This document shows positions 1 to 10,060 of a stretch of 64,000 bases of DNA, piece after piece. The translations under genes and the position numbers were made by a program. Source of the stretch: Streptomyces sp. AC550_RSS872 (lineage in GTDB: Bacteria > Actinomycetota > Actinomycetes > Streptomycetales > Streptomycetaceae). Where the stretch lies: the NCBI RefSeq assembly GCF_019049285.1, contig NZ_JAGMUL010000015.1, positions 186,001-250,000 of the forward strand. The letters are read 5' to 3'. Each line of letters begins with the position of its first letter. The stretch's first letter is position 1. The notes beneath the pieces were generated by a model. That model ran no database searches. It worked only from the letters and a program-made list of their open reading frames with translations, and was not told the origin of the DNA.

Positions 1-1
1 G

Positions 2-1441
2 GAACCGGGGGCGGGGGAGCTGTCCCGCTTCTCCGACGCGGCCTACGAGGAGGCGGGCGCCCGGCTCGGCGACCCGTGGCCGGCCGAGATCGTGCTGAAG
101 GTCAACGGCCCGTCGAGCGAGGAGATCGGCCGGCTGCGCGACGGAACGACGCTGATCGCGCTCATCGGCCCCGCGCTCAACCCGGACCTGGTCGAGGAGT
201 TGGCCCGGCGGCCGATCACCGTGCTCGCCATGGACGCCGTACCGCGCATCTCGCGTGCCCAGTCCCTGGACGTCCTCAGCTCCATGGCGAACATCGCCGG
301 ATACCGGGCCGTGGTCGAGGCCGCGCACGCCTTCGGCCGCTTCTTCACCGGCCAGGTGACCGCCGCCGGCAAGGTGCCGCCCGCCAAGGTGCTCGTGGCC
401 GGCGCCGGAGTGGCCGGACTCGCGGCGATCGGTGCGGCCCACAGCCTCGGCGCCGTGGTCCGCGCCACCGACCCCCGGCCCGAGGTCGCCGAACAGGTGC
501 GTTCGCTGGGCGGGGAGTTCCTCGAGGTACGGCCAGAACAGGCCGAAATGGAGGTCAGCGCCGACGGATACGCCAAGGCCACCTCGGACGACTACAACCG
601 GCTCGCCGCGCGGCTCTACGCCGAGCAGGCGGCCGACGTCGACATCATCATCACCACCGCGCTCATCCCAGGCCGGCCCGCGCCGCGGCTCATCACCGCC
701 CAGGACGTCGCGCGGATGAAGCCCGGCAGCGTGATCGTCGACATGGCGGCGGCCCAGGGCGGCAACGTCGAGGGAACGGTCGCGGGCAAGGCGGTCGTCA
801 CCGACAACGACGTGACGGTCATCGGCTACACCGACCTGCCCGGCCGGCTCCCCGCCCAGGCGTCCCAGCTGTACGGCACCAACCTCGTCAACCTGATGAA
901 ACTGCTCACCCCCGGCAAGGACGGCCGGCTGGTCCTCGACTTCGAGGACGTGGTGCAGCGGTCGATGACCGTGGTCCGTGACGGCGAGAAGACCTGGCCG
1001 CCCCCACCCGTTCAGGTGTCCGCCGCGCCAACCCCCACCCCTGCCCATGGCCCGGAACCGGCCGCGCTCCCCGACGCCGGGGCGAGGCCCGCCCGCTCCG
1101 CGCGGTCCGGATACGCCCTCGTCGGCGCCGGAGCGCTCGCGCTCTTCCTGGTGACCGCCTTCTCGCCGCCCCAACTGATCGCCCACTTCACGGTCTTCGT
1201 CCTGGCGATCGTCATCGGCTTCTACGTCATCGGCCATGTGCACCACGCGCTGCACACCCCGCTGATGTCGGTCACCAACGCGATCTCCGGGATCGTCGTG
1301 GTCGGCGCGCTGCTCCAGATCGGGCACGGGAACACCGTGGTGACCGTGCTGTCGTTCGCCGCGATCCTGCTGGCGAGCATCAACGTCTTCGGCGGATTCG
1401 CCGTCACCCGCCGCATGCTCGGCATGTTCTCGAAGGGCTGA
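2..1441 (+). CDS. pntA: NAD(P) transhydrogenase subunit alpha (5' end cut by window edge)
   Basis: The alpha subunit of the membrane proton-translocating transhydrogenase binds NAD(H) and passes hydride to NADP. The frame is open from base 2, so the true start lies outside the window; 479 residues are visible. The alanine-dehydrogenase-like NAD domain shows a Rossmann loop [17 protein letters not shown] near base 390 and a conserved DPRPEV just after it. After a Pro/Ala-rich linker (about 1000-1110) come three to four membrane helices (1110-1430), so the membrane part normally called PntA2 is fused here. pntB begins 6 bp after the stop, which indicates one operon. Confidence 0.95.
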   Translation, partial: EPGAGELSRFSDAAYEEAGARLGDPWPAEIVLKVNGPSSEEIGRLRDGTTLIALIGPALNPDLVEELARRPITVLAMDAVPRISRAQSLDVLSSMANIAGYRAVVEAAHAFGRFFTGQVTAAGKVPPAKVLVAGAGVAGLAAIGAAHSLGAVVRATDPRPEVAEQVRSLGGEFLEVRPEQAEMEVSADGYAKATSDDYNRLAARLYAEQAADVDIIITTALIPGRPAPRLITAQDVARMKPGSVIVDMAAAQGGNVEGTVAGKAVVTDNDVTVIGYTDLPGRLPAQASQLYGTNLVNLMKLLTPGKDGRLVLDFEDVVQRSMTVVRDGEKTWPPPPVQVSAAPTPTPAHGPEPAALPDAGARPARSARSGYALVGAGALALFLVTAFSPPQLIAHFTVFVLAIVIGFYVIGHVHHALHTPLMSVTNAISGIVVVGALLQIGHGNTVVTVLSFAAILLASINVFGGFAVTRRMLGMFSKG

Positions 1442-1447
1442 TCACGG

Positions 1448-2902
1448 ATGACCACCGCCACGGCCGCAGAGGCCGCATACGTCGTCGCCGCGCTGCTGTT
1501 CATCCTCAGCCTCGCCGGACTCTCCCAGCACCGGACCTCCCGCTCGGGGGTCGTCTGGGGCATCGCCGGCATGGTCATCGCCCTGGCCGCCACCGTCGGC
1601 CTCGCCTCCCGGAGCATCAGCGCCACCGGGCTCGTGCTGATCGCCGTCGCCACGGCCGTCGGCGCGGGCATCGGACTGTGGCGTGCCCGGGTCGTCGAGA
1701 TGACCGGCATGCCGGAACTGATCGCCATCATGCACAGCCTCGTCGGCCTCGCCGCCGCGTTCGTCGGCTGTAACGGCTACCTCGACGTCGACGCCGGAGG
1801 CCACACCGGGCAGGAGATCACCGGCTCACTGCTGCGCATCCACCACGCCGAGGTGTTCATCGGCGTGTTCATCGGCGCCGTCACCTTCACCGGTTCCGTC
1901 GTCGCCTATCTGAAACTGTCGGCGCGGATCAAGTCCCGGCCGCTCATGCTGCCCGGCAGACACATCCTCAACCTGGGTGCGCTCGCCGCGTTCGCCGTGC
2001 TCACCGTGGCGTTCGTCGCGCGCCCCCACATGGGACTGCTCATCGCGGTCACCGTGGTGGCCCTGGCCCTCGGCGCCCATCTGGTCGCCTCCATCGGCGG
2101 CGGCGACATGCCGGTGGTCGTCTCGATGCTCAACAGCTACTCCGGCTGGGCCGCGGCCGCCTCCGGCTTCCTCCTCGCCAACAACCTGCTCATCGTCACC
2201 GGCGCACTCGTCGGCTCCTCCGGCGCCTACCTGTCGTACATCATGTGCAGGGCGATGAACCGCTCCTTCCTCTCGGTGATCGCGGGCGGCTTCGGCGGCG
2301 AGACGGCGGTGGCGGGCGACGGCGCCGAACAAGGGGAGCACCGGGAGATCAGCGCGGAGGAGACCGCCGAACTCCTCCAGGACGCCTCCTCGGTGATCAT
2401 CACGCCGGGATACGGGATGGCGGTCGCCCAAGCCCAGTACCCGGTCGCGGAGTTGGCCCGCAAGCTGCGCGAGCGGGGCGTCGACGTGCGCTTCGGCATC
2501 CACCCCGTCGCCGGACGGCTGCCCGGGCACATGAACGTGCTGCTCGCCGAGGCCAACGTGCCGTACGACATCGTGCTGGAGATGGACGAGATCAACGACG
2601 ACTTCGCCGCCACCTCGGTCGTCCTGGTCATCGGCGCCAACGACACGGTCAACCCGTCCGCCGCCGAGGACCCGGCCAGCCCCATCGCCGGGATGCCCGT
2701 CCTGCACGTGTGGCAGGCGGCCCAGGTCGTCGTCTTCAAACGCTCCATGGCGACCGGGTACGCGGGCGTGCAGAACCCGCTGTTCTTCCGCGAGAACAGC
2801 CAGATGCTCTTCGGCGATGCCAAGCAGCGCGTCGAGGACATCCTGCGCTCCCTCGACGCCACCACGGCGCCGGCCCCGGCCATGGTGGGAACGAACCGCT
2901 GA
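1448..2902 (+). CDS. pntB: NAD(P) transhydrogenase subunit beta
   Basis: The 484-residue beta subunit carries the NADP-binding domain III and the rest of the proton channel. About eight hydrophobic helices fill residues 1-280, with [14 protein letters not shown] and [15 protein letters not shown] typical of the family. The C-terminal NADP domain has [19 protein letters not shown] and [12 protein letters not shown], followed by [10 protein letters not shown]. The start ATG follows the pntA stop by 6 bp. The pair makes NADPH from NADH using the proton gradient, useful in a secondary-metabolite producer (inference). Confidence 0.96.
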   Translation: MTTATAAEAAYVVAALLFILSLAGLSQHRTSRSGVVWGIAGMVIALAATVGLASRSISATGLVLIAVATAVGAGIGLWRARVVEMTGMPELIAIMHSLVGLAAAFVGCNGYLDVDAGGHTGQEITGSLLRIHHAEVFIGVFIGAVTFTGSVVAYLKLSARIKSRPLMLPGRHILNLGALAAFAVLTVAFVARPHMGLLIAVTVVALALGAHLVASIGGGDMPVVVSMLNSYSGWAAAASGFLLANNLLIVTGALVGSSGAYLSYIMCRAMNRSFLSVIAGGFGGETAVAGDGAEQGEHREISAEETAELLQDASSVIITPGYGMAVAQAQYPVAELARKLRERGVDVRFGIHPVAGRLPGHMNVLLAEANVPYDIVLEMDEINDDFAATSVVLVIGANDTVNPSAAEDPASPIAGMPVLHVWQAAQVVVFKRSMATGYAGVQNPLFFRENSQMLFGDAKQRVEDILRSLDATTAPAPAMVGTNR

Positions 2903-2930
2903 CCGCCGAACACTGACCGCTGTCCCCGCC

Positions 2931-2958
2931 CCGTCCGCCGGGCCGACCCGGCGGACGG
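2931..2958 (+). terminator. Hairpin after pntB
   Basis: A perfect 12-bp stem (CCGTCCGCCGGG with CCCGGCGGACGG) closes a 4-base CCGA loop 29 bp after the pntB stop. No T-run follows, as is usual in Streptomyces. It most likely ends the pntAB transcript. Confidence 0.7.
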
Positions 2959-3033
2959 CGCGGACACGGCGGTCGTACGGATGATCCCGGCCCTCGTCGA
3001 GGCGCGCACCGGCCGCGACCGCTTCTTCGCCGG

Positions 3034-3163
3034 GCCAAGGTGGAGGACCTGGCCGCCGACGCGGTGGAGCGCGGCGCCGAGGTGCTCGTCGGTGGCCGTA
3101 CCCCGGCCGGCCTCGGCTGCTTCTACCCGCCGACCGTCCTCACGGGCGTGGCCCCCGAGGGCC
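3034..3163 (+). pseudogene. Aldehyde dehydrogenase remnant
   Basis: Read from 3034, the bases give KVEDLAADAVERGAEVLVGG and then PAGLGCFYPPTVLTGVAPEG. This matches the stretch before the C-terminal part of succinate-semialdehyde-type aldehyde dehydrogenases (VEDLVADA.ARGA.VL.GG...G.FYPPTVL). There is no start, no catalytic cysteine and no following EEIFGPV block: the reading dissolves into unrelated sequence where the next gene's 3' end begins. The preceding bases (2981-3033) read in another frame, suggesting a further shift. It is a short dead fragment. Confidence 0.6.
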
Positions 3164-3175
3164 CCGACCACGCCC

Positions 3176-3724
3176 TCACCCCGGGCGCGGGTGGCGGACG
3201 TCGCCCGTGCCCAGCGTGATCACGGCCCGGGGCGTCATGGGCTCGTCGCCGCGACGGGAGAGCAGGACCACCTCCTCGACGGCGGCAGACAGGGTGCCGA
3301 GCCGGACGGCACACTCGGCTGCCAGGTGTTTCGGGTCATGGGTGCGGCCGAGGGAGAGATGCGGGGTGAAGCGGCCACCGCGCCCGAGGCAGAGGGGGAA
3401 CCGCAGCTGTAGCTCCCGCTGGAGACGGGCCCACGGCGCCGGACCTGCCGCGGCCGGATCGAGCCAGACGGTCGCGTAGTGCCGGTGCCGGAAGTACCGC
3501 ACCCCGGCCAGCCGCGCCAGGAACGGCGTGCAGGCCGCCGCCCCGGCACGGAGCAGCGGCAGCGCCCGCGCGAACTCCTCCTCCGGTACGAACCCGAACA
3601 GCAGGTTCACATGCGGCGGCCACCGCCGTACCTGCGGATCATGCTCCCAGCGGATGTCCTGGATGGCCGGCCAGAGCTCGCTCGGCGGCAGCCACGCCAC
3701 CGCCGTCCGGGCCGTCGGCGCCAT
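3176..3724 (-). CDS. 2'-5' RNA ligase / 2H phosphoesterase family protein
   Basis: About 182 residues. The two defining 2H motifs are visible: [10 protein letters not shown] (here HxN in place of the usual HxT/S) and TPHLSLGR (HxS). Such proteins hydrolyse or ligate 2',5'- or cyclic phosphate bonds in RNA or nucleotides; the substrate of this one is unknown. The frame is open 46 codons further upstream (to 3862), but those residues are low-complexity and the compact fold begins at [14 protein letters not shown], so I start at 3724. The altered first motif could change activity but also occurs in related actinobacterial members (memory). Confidence 0.75.
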   Translation of the reverse strand: MAPTARTAVAWLPPSELWPAIQDIRWEHDPQVRRWPPHVNLLFGFVPEEEFARALPLLRAGAAACTPFLARLAGVRYFRHRHYATVWLDPAAAGPAPWARLQRELQLRFPLCLGRGGRFTPHLSLGRTHDPKHLAAECAVRLGTLSAAVEEVVLLSRRGDEPMTPRAVITLGTGDVRHPRPG

Positions 3725-3975
3725 CTCGAGCGCATCCCCCGGCCCTGCCGGGCCGAAAGCCGCATTCCCGTCCACATGCCCATGATCCCAAATCGAGGCA
3801 GGATCATCCGATCGAGCACAGGGCGAACGATTCACCAGGTGAACGTCGCGCTGTTCGATCAACGGCGTCCGGGCCGCACGGTGATTCTTGTGCCGGTATC
3901 CAACTGACCGGCAGGCAGCAGATCTTCGAGGCTGACGTTCGAATCCTGTTGCCTCCCCTGCCCAAGGAGTCTCCC

Positions 3976-4266
3976 TTGAGTCTTCGTCGTATGGTGACCG
4001 GTGCTCTCGGTTCCGCCGTTCTCGTGCTCACGTCCCTCGGTGCGGTGACCGCCCAGGCGAGCCCCGCGGCGGCCGACCCGTGCGGCTTCTACGAGACCAG
4101 CTCCGACGCCTACTACAACCACTGCACGTCCGACGGCTCGCGTGTGGTCATCCATGTGCGGGTCGCCCTCGCGCCTGACTACGAGCGGTGTGTCGGGCCC
4201 GGCAGGACCTGGCTGGGCCCCGCGGAAAAGATCCAGGGCGCTCACTACGTCAACCGCACCTGCTGA
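3976..4266 (+). CDS. DUF6355-type small secreted protein
   Basis: 96 residues from a TTG start chosen because AAGGAG lies 6 bp upstream (3964-3969). The N-terminus is a signal peptide: basic SLRRM, a hydrophobic core [16 protein letters not shown], and cleavage near AQASPAAA. The mature part is about 60 residues with four cysteines (ADPCGF, NHC, ERC, NRTC), probably two disulfides. It resembles the family called DUF6355, sometimes labelled natural-product biosynthesis protein; its function is not known. No biosynthetic cluster is visible beside it. Confidence 0.75.
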   Translation: MSLRRMVTGALGSAVLVLTSLGAVTAQASPAAADPCGFYETSSDAYYNHCTSDGSRVVIHVRVALAPDYERCVGPGRTWLGPAEKIQGAHYVNRTC

Positions 4267-4315
4267 AACAGCGGGCACCTGAGCTGATGCCTGCCTGATC
4301 GCCGGGGTGCATCGG

Positions 4316-6421
4316 TCAGTCCAGGAAGTCGGCGACGAGGAGAGCGAACTCGCCGGGCGTGGCGAGGCGGATACCGAGGTCCTCGGCCTTGGCGCGCTTG
4401 GATCCGGCCCCTTCTCCGGCGACCACGAGGCTGGTCTTCCTGGAGACGCTGGAGGAGGAGCGGCCGCCGGAGCGTTCGATGAGTTCGTTCACCTGGTTGC
4501 GGCTGAGCTTCTCCAGCGGGCCGGTCATGGCGCCGGTGACCACGACTGTCATCCCGGCGAGGGGACCGGCGGACGGACTGCCGGTCGCGGCGTCGTCGGC
4601 GCCGGTGTCCGGGTCGGCGCCGGTGGCGGCTTCCACGGGCGGGAACGTGGCGCCGGGCTCGGTCATGTTCACCCCGGCCGCGGCGAGTTTGTCGATCAGC
4701 GCGGCGAGTTCGGCCAGTTCGGCGACGATGGCGGGTGCCTTCTCGGCGCCGATGCCCTCGACCTGCTGCAACTGGTCGGCGTCGGCGGCACGGATGTTGT
4801 CCATGGTGGCGAAGTACCGGGCTATGCGGCGGGACATGGACCGGCCCGTGCCACGCACTCCCAAGGCGCACAGCACGCGCGACAGCGGCCGCGTCCTCGC
4901 TGTGGCGAGGGCGGCCAGCAGGTTGTCGGTGCTGGTCTCGCCCATCCGGTCCAGCCCGAGGAGCTGATCGCGGGTCAGGGTGAACAGGTCGGCGAGGTCG
5001 GTGACGAGGCCGGCGTCGACGAGCTGCACGACGCGGGTGGCGCCCAGGCCCTCGATGTCGAGCTGGTCGCGGCCCGCGGCGTAGGAGAGGGAGGCGACCA
5101 GGTGGCAGTTGCGGCCCTGCTCGCACCGCCAGCGCTCCTGGCCGGTGTCGATGCCCGAGCCGCAGCGCGGGCACACCTGGGGGAAGACGATCGGCTTCTC
5201 GTCGCCGGTGCGCAGGTGGGCGACCGGGGCCTCGACGCGCGGGATGACGTCACCGGCGCGGTGCACCATGACCTGGTCGCCCATCCGCAGGTCACGGCGG
5301 GTGATGTCGGCCGGGTTGTGAAGCGTGGCGTAGGTGATGGTGGAGCCGTCGATCTCGACCGGCTCCAGGACGGCGCGAGGGGCGATGATGCCGGTGCGGC
5401 CCACGTTCCACTCGACGTCCAGCAGACGGGTGATCTTCTCCACGGCAGGGAGTTTGTAGGCGATGGCCCAGCGCGGGGCCCGCGATCCGGATCCGGCGGC
5501 CTTCTGGTCGGCGGCGTGGTCGGCCTTGATGACGATGCCGTCGATCCCGAACGGCAGCCCGGCGCGCAATGCGGCGATCTCCTGCACCCGGGTCAGCACG
5601 TCGGCCGTGGTGGCCGCAGTGATGCCGGGCACCGGGGTGGGGGCGGTGGTGTTCACGCCCAGCTCGGCCGCGAGGGCCATGAGCTCACTGTGTGCGAGGT
5701 CGTCCAGCCGTGCGGCCAGAGCGCGGTCGGTCTCGGGCAGCGGCAGCAGGCCGTAGCCGAAGAACGTCATCGGGACCGTGTAGGCGCGGTCCTTCGCCCG
5801 CAGGGTGCCCGCGGCCGCGTTGCGGGGGTTGGCGAACGGCTGGCCGCCGTGGGCGGTGCGCACCTCGTTGGCGTGCTCGAACTGCGCGCTCGTCATGAGG
5901 ACTTCGCCACGCACCTCCACGTCGACCGGCTCGGTCAGCGTGTCGGGCAGGCCCTCGATGGTTCCCATGGTGTGCGAGACGTCCTCCCCGGCCGTCCCGT
6001 CCCCCCGTGTGATCAGCCGCGTCAGCCTTCCCCGCGTGTACCGGGCCGCAATCGCCAGACCGTCGAGTTTCGGCTCGACGCTGTACCGCTGTGCCTCGTG
6101 TCCGATGCGGCGGGCCAGGGAGGCCGTCCAGGCCGTGAACTGCTCTGGCGAGAACACGTTGTCCAGGCTCAGCATCGCGACCGTGTGCGGCACATCGCCC
6201 TCGACCGCGCCACCGGCGACCTTCCCCGTCGGCGAGCCGGGCAGGACCTCGTCGGGATGACCGGCCTCCCACGCGGAGATCTCTCGCACCAAGCGGTCGT
6301 AGGTGTCGTCGTCCAGCGGTGAGGTGCCGTCCGTGTAGTAGGCGGCCGCGGCCTTCACGACGTCCTCGACCGCCTGCGCGTAGCCGGCGGCGTCCACGAT
6401 CTGCGCAACTGGTGTTGTCAT
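4316..6421 (-). CDS. ligA: NAD-dependent DNA ligase (LigA family)
   Basis: About 701 residues, full length for LigA. Order: N-terminal domain Ia, adenylation domain with the nucleophile motif [11 protein letters not shown] fold, a four-cysteine zinc finger (CPRCG ... RCEQGRNC), helix-hairpin-helix repeats ([22 protein letters not shown]) and a C-terminal BRCT domain ([12 protein letters not shown]). It seals nicks using NAD. The start [13 protein letters not shown] is preferred; the frame extends 10 codons upstream with no better ribosome site. It stands alone, not in an essential-gene cluster, so it may be the accessory LigA that many streptomycetes carry (inference). Confidence 0.93.
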   Translation of the reverse strand: MTTPVAQIVDAAGYAQAVEDVVKAAAAYYTDGTSPLDDDTYDRLVREISAWEAGHPDEVLPGSPTGKVAGGAVEGDVPHTVAMLSLDNVFSPEQFTAWTASLARRIGHEAQRYSVEPKLDGLAIAARYTRGRLTRLITRGDGTAGEDVSHTMGTIEGLPDTLTEPVDVEVRGEVLMTSAQFEHANEVRTAHGGQPFANPRNAAAGTLRAKDRAYTVPMTFFGYGLLPLPETDRALAARLDDLAHSELMALAAELGVNTTAPTPVPGITAATTADVLTRVQEIAALRAGLPFGIDGIVIKADHAADQKAAGSGSRAPRWAIAYKLPAVEKITRLLDVEWNVGRTGIIAPRAVLEPVEIDGSTITYATLHNPADITRRDLRMGDQVMVHRAGDVIPRVEAPVAHLRTGDEKPIVFPQVCPRCGSGIDTGQERWRCEQGRNCHLVASLSYAAGRDQLDIEGLGATRVVQLVDAGLVTDLADLFTLTRDQLLGLDRMGETSTDNLLAALATARTRPLSRVLCALGVRGTGRSMSRRIARYFATMDNIRAADADQLQQVEGIGAEKAPAIVAELAELAALIDKLAAAGVNMTEPGATFPPVEAATGADPDTGADDAATGSPSAGPLAGMTVVVTGAMTGPLEKLSRNQVNELIERSGGRSSSSVSRKTSLVVAGEGAGSKRAKAEDLGIRLATPGEFALLVADFLD

Positions 6422-6482
6422 GCCGACCATCCTGCCTGCCATCACTGACAACGCCCCTGACCTGCGACGTCACCTCTCGCGG

Positions 6483-7208
6483 TCAGGTCGCTGTGCCGCG
6501 CGGCGACAGCAGCGCACTCAGCGCGGCGGACCCTTCGAACAGGGCCTTGGAACGAGCCGTGATGTCGGCGTCCCTGGCGGCCAGCGCGGCGAGGACGTCC
6601 TCCGTGCGGCGGGCGCGGCGCAACTCCGGCATCAGGGCCCGCAGGGGTGCGATGCGGTGGCCGGCCTTGCGCAGTTGGTGCACGATCCGCGCGTCACGCA
6701 CCTGGGCCGGTGTGTACCGGCGCGTCCCGCGCGCGGGGTCGCGGTCCGGGACGACGACATTCTCCGCATCCCAGTGCCGTAACGTCGAAGTGCGGACACC
6801 GAGCGCGGCGGCGAGTTCGGAGACGTTCATCGAGTCCGACGCCCGTACGTCTTCGATCGGCTCGCCGGAGATGGCCCGGGCGGCCTCCTTGGCCTGTCTC
6901 AGATCCGCGCGCTCCGCGTCGAGCCGGGCGTGCGCCGCGTCGAGCAGGGCGAGGACCTCCGGGAGCGGGGACCGGTGCACGGCCCGAACGATCTTCTTGG
7001 CCTCGGTCGGGCCCGTGCCCGCCGCCAGCGCGCGGTAGGCCAGTGCGGACCGCAGATGCGCCTCGCCGTAGATCCGGTAGCCCTTGGCCGTGCGTGTCGC
7101 CGGCGGCAGCACACCGTCGCGCTCGAGGTTGCGTACCTGCTGCACGGAGCACCCGACGTGCCGCGCGACATCGCCGGTGCGCAGGTCACCTGATTTGAGA
7201 CTTATCAA
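6483..7208 (-). CDS. Tandem MerR-type transcriptional regulator
   Basis: 241 residues from TTG at 7208, with a purine-rich GAGGAAGGGG upstream. It has two MerR helix-turn-helix domains: residues 10-75 (RTGDVARHVGCSVQQVRNLE ... GYRIYGEAHL) and 127-195 (NVSELAAALGVRTSTLRHWD ... TRRYTPAQVRDARIVHQL), joined by a helical linker. There is no obvious Cys pair for metal sensing. Its divergent neighbour is the DUF6194 gene, 62 bp away, the likely target. A paralogue with the same layout lies at 60973-61740. NCBI uses the name TioE family for such proteins (memory). Confidence 0.85.
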   Translation of the reverse strand: MISLKSGDLRTGDVARHVGCSVQQVRNLERDGVLPPATRTAKGYRIYGEAHLRSALAYRALAAGTGPTEAKKIVRAVHRSPLPEVLALLDAAHARLDAERADLRQAKEAARAISGEPIEDVRASDSMNVSELAAALGVRTSTLRHWDAENVVVPDRDPARGTRRYTPAQVRDARIVHQLRKAGHRIAPLRALMPELRRARRTEDVLAALAARDADITARSKALFEGSAALSALLSPRGTAT

Positions 7209-7270
7209 CCGGAAACCCCTTCCTCCAAGCTCAAAATCTCCACAAGCACCTCAATGCAACGCTAGAGCAC

Positions 7271-7735
7271 ATGACCATGGAAGAGATCATCAGCTTCGTC
7301 GACGGCCTCGACGGCGTCCTGACCCTCAGGCCGGCACCCGGAGACGGCTCGCCCGAGATCAGCTGGGGTGACGCGTTCTTCTACTACGCACCCGATGGCG
7401 TCGTCCCGACGACGACCCAGCCGTTCGCGACGATCGTGACCAAGAACTGTCCCGGCGACGAGGCGTCACGTCTGGACCGGGCGGACACCTTCCGCCTGAA
7501 CATCGCCGCCGGGAAGGAGGAGTTCATCCGGTGGACCGGCCACGCACCGCGCGACCCCGATACCGCCGAGGTGGACCCCAGCGCCACCGACACCCTGATG
7601 GCGCACCCCGTCTACGGGGCCGTCGGCTGGCTGGCGGTGGTCAACCCGGGCCCGGGCACGGACGCGGCAGTCCGCGAACTGCTCCGTGGCGCCTGCCACC
7701 TGGCCCGCACACGCCATGAACGGCGCGCTTCCTAG
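7271..7735 (+). CDS. DUF6194 family protein
   Basis: 154 residues. Recognisable features are MEEIISFVDGLDGV at the N-terminus, SWGDAFFYYAPDG, FATIVTKNCPGD, a FRLNI block and DTLMAHPVYGAVGWLAVVNP near the end, the pattern of DUF6194 (a MmcQ/YjbR-like fold is possible). A second ATG two codons later (7277) may be the real start. Function unknown. It is transcribed away from the tandem-MerR gene across a 62-bp gap and may be its target. Confidence 0.75.
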   Translation: MTMEEIISFVDGLDGVLTLRPAPGDGSPEISWGDAFFYYAPDGVVPTTTQPFATIVTKNCPGDEASRLDRADTFRLNIAAGKEEFIRWTGHAPRDPDTAEVDPSATDTLMAHPVYGAVGWLAVVNPGPGTDAAVRELLRGACHLARTRHERRAS

Positions 7736-7921
7736 GCCGCCACCGTCTTCACCTTCGGAGAACCCGTCGCCACCCTTCCTGCGCTGAACAAACCATTGCA
7801 AAGAGGATGCGACAAGGTGGGCGGCGAGATCGCCGTGAAGGTGTACCCGACGAAGGACACGCAGGCCACCGCCCCGTAGAGTGCCTCTCCGTTGCCCTTT
7901 CGAGCCCCGAGGTACCGCGCA
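7736..7921. other. Intergenic, possible coding scrap
   Basis: No full gene. A short plus-strand reading (7796-7879) gives GGEIAVKVYPTKDTQATAP followed by a stop, which looks like a protein C-terminus, but nothing upstream supports a gene and I do not recognise it. The rest should hold the cobL promoter. Confidence 0.3.
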
Positions 7922-9196
7922 GTGACCCCCGCACGCCCCGCCCCGCCCCCCGCCGCCGTGACCGTCGTCGGGATCGGAGCCGACGGCTGGAAAGGCGTAC
8001 CGGACAGCTCCCGCGCCGCGTTGGCCGATGCCGAGGTCGTCATCGGCGCCCCGCGTCAACTGGACCTGCTGCCTCCCCGGTGCACCGGGGAGCGCATCGC
8101 CTGGCCCTCGCCGCTGCGGCCCGCGGTCCCCGGCCTTCTCGCCGCCCACGCCGGCCGCCGCGTGGCCGTACTGGCCAGCGGAGACCCGATGTTCTACGGC
8201 ATCGGGCGCGCCCTCACCGAGGTGCTCGGCGCCGGTGCCGTGCGCGTCCTGCCGCACCCGTCCTCCGTCTCCCACGCCTGCGCCCGCCTCGGCTGGCCGC
8301 TGGAGGACGTCGAGGTCGTCACGCTGGTCGGCCGCCCCGCCGCCCGCCTTGCCGCCGCCCTGCACGAGGGCCGACGGCTGCTCGTGCTCAGCGCCGACGC
8401 CGGCACCCCCGCCGAGGTCGCCGCCCTGCTGCGGGACCGCGGCTACGGGCCCAGCCGTATGCGGGTACTGGAACAACTCGGCGGCGAGAAGGAACGCACG
8501 ACCGTCTCAACGACCGCCGACGAGTGGCGCGAAGCCCCCGGCGCCCCGCTGAACATCGTCGCCGTCGAGTGCCACCGCACCCCGGACGCCCCGCGCCTCG
8601 GCGCCGTACCCGGACTGCCCGATGCCGCCTACGAGCACGACGGCCAGCTCACCAAGCGCCACATTCGCGCCGCAACGCTGGGCGTGCTCGCGCCCGCGCC
8701 CGGTGAGCTGCTGTGGGACGTCGGCGGCGGATCCGGGTCGATCGCCATCGAGTGGATGCGCACGCACCCCTCGTGCCGGGCTGTCACCGTCGAACGCGAC
8801 CCGGTGCGCGCCGAGCGCATTACCCGCAACGCCGACCGGCTCGGCGTGCCCGGCCTGCGCGTCGTCACCGGCGCGGCACCCGACGTCCTGGCCGAACTGC
8901 CCACGCCGGATGCGGTGTTCATCGGCGGCGGGCTCACCGCGCCCGGCCTCCTCGACGCCTGCTGGGAGGCGCTGCCCGCAGGCGGACGCCTCGTCGCCAA
9001 CACCGTGACGCTGGAGTCGGAGGCGCTGCTCGCCGACGCCCACCGGCGCCGCGGTGGCGAGCTGGTGCGGCTCGCCGTGGCACACGCCGTCCCCGTGGGC
9101 GGCTTCACCGGCTGGCGGCAGGCGATGCCGGTGACCCAGTGGGCCGTGCAGAAAGAGCAGCGAACCCTCAACCCCGTTCCAGGAGCAGACAGATGA
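7922..9196 (+). CDS. cobL: Precorrin-6Y C5,15-methyltransferase (decarboxylating), CbiE-CbiT fusion
   Basis: About 424 residues. The N-terminal half is a CbiE-type tetrapyrrole methylase (VTVVGIGADGWKGV; VLASGDPMFYGIG). The C-terminal half is CbiT (LTKRHIRAATLGVL; the SAM-binding LLWDVGGGSGSIAIEW; VFIGGGLTAPGLL). The fused enzyme methylates C5 and C15 and decarboxylates the C12 acetate to give precorrin-8. GTG at 7922 is chosen because the methylase fold begins shortly after; the frame is open 10 codons further up. It overlaps cobM by ATGA, so the two are translationally coupled. Confidence 0.93.
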   Translation: MTPARPAPPPAAVTVVGIGADGWKGVPDSSRAALADAEVVIGAPRQLDLLPPRCTGERIAWPSPLRPAVPGLLAAHAGRRVAVLASGDPMFYGIGRALTEVLGAGAVRVLPHPSSVSHACARLGWPLEDVEVVTLVGRPAARLAAALHEGRRLLVLSADAGTPAEVAALLRDRGYGPSRMRVLEQLGGEKERTTVSTTADEWREAPGAPLNIVAVECHRTPDAPRLGAVPGLPDAAYEHDGQLTKRHIRAATLGVLAPAPGELLWDVGGGSGSIAIEWMRTHPSCRAVTVERDPVRAERITRNADRLGVPGLRVVTGAAPDVLAELPTPDAVFIGGGLTAPGLLDACWEALPAGGRLVANTVTLESEALLADAHRRRGGELVRLAVAHAVPVGGFTGWRQAMPVTQWAVQKEQRTLNPVPGADR

Positions 9197-9942
9197 CCGT
9201 GTACTTCATCGGTGCCGGCCCCGGTGCCGCCGACCTGATCACGGTGCGTGGCGCCCGTACGCTCGCCGCCTGCCAGGTCTGCCTGTACGCGGGCAGCCTG
9301 GTGCCGCGCGAGCTGCTCGCCGAATGCCCGCCCGAAGCACGGCTGGTGGACACCGCGGAGCTCAACCTCGACGAGATCACCGCCGAGTTGGTCCGGGCCC
9401 ATGAAGCGGGGCACGACGTGGCACGGCTGCACTCGGGCGACCCGTCCGTGTTCAGCGCGGTCGCGGAGCAGATGCGCCGGCTCGACGCGGCCGGGGTGCC
9501 GTACGAGGTCGTCCCCGGTGTGCCCGCCTTCGCCGCCGCAGCAGCCTCGCTGAAGCGGGAGCTGACCGTACCGACCGTCGGCCAGACCGTCATCCTCACC
9601 CGCATCGCCCACCGTGCCACCGCCATGCCCGACGGCGAGGACCTCGCCACCCTCGGCCGCAGCGGGGCGCTCATCGTGCTCCACCTCGCCGCCAGGTATG
9701 TGGACCGTGTGGTGGAGGAGCTCCTTCCGCACTACGGCACCGACTGCCCTGCCGCCGTCGTCGCCTACGCCTCGCGTCCGGACGAGGTGATCATCCGGGG
9801 CACGCTCGACGAGATCGCCGGGCAGGTGAAGGAAGCGGGTGTGCTGCGCACGGCTGTGATCATGGTTGGCCGGACCCTGGGCGCGGAGCAGTTCCGGGAC
9901 AGCCACCTGTACTCGCCGGAGCGGGAGCGGCACGTTTGCTAG
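9193..9942 (+). CDS. cobM: Precorrin-4 C11-methyltransferase
   Basis: 249 residues, standard CobM/CbiF length. It starts at ATG 9193 with AGGAG 7 bp upstream and a 4-bp overlap with cobL. Family motifs: VYFIGAGPGAADLITVRG, YAGSLVPRELL, RLHSGDPSVFSAVAEQM, VPGVPAFAAAAA and a C-terminal VIMVGRTLG. It transfers a methyl group from SAM to C11 of the corrin precursor. Confidence 0.95.
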   Translation: MTVYFIGAGPGAADLITVRGARTLAACQVCLYAGSLVPRELLAECPPEARLVDTAELNLDEITAELVRAHEAGHDVARLHSGDPSVFSAVAEQMRRLDAAGVPYEVVPGVPAFAAAAASLKRELTVPTVGQTVILTRIAHRATAMPDGEDLATLGRSGALIVLHLAARYVDRVVEELLPHYGTDCPAAVVAYASRPDEVIIRGTLDEIAGQVKEAGVLRTAVIMVGRTLGAEQFRDSHLYSPERERHVC

Positions 9943-10060
9943 GTGCCCCACCGGAATTGCCGCGATGTGTTGTCTTTTGTGTGCGGGCTCGTTGTGGCTG
10001 GTCGCGCCCACGCGGCGGAGCCGCACATGTCACAGCCCCGCGCCCCTTGGGGCGTTGTGG
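9943..10060. repeat. Intergenic hairpin element between convergent cobM and cbiD
   Basis: The gap contains GCGGC-GGA-GCCGC (about 10014-10026) and the perfect palindrome CGCCCCTTGGGGCG (10041-10054). The block reading TGGCTGGTCGCGCCCACGCG then CCCCGCGCCCC resembles a sequence scattered between genes in many Streptomyces genomes (memory). It probably also acts as a two-way terminator here. Confidence 0.5.

Noticed and set aside
3925..3960. tRNA-like T-loop (GTTCGAATCC) before the DUF6355 gene
   Set aside because: The arms do not pair and no acceptor, D or anticodon arms are found. Possibly an old tRNA or attachment remnant, but not supportable.
4307..6322. A 671-codon plus-strand frame over ligA
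   Set aside because: Antisense shadow with no domain; the minus-strand ligase has every expected motif.
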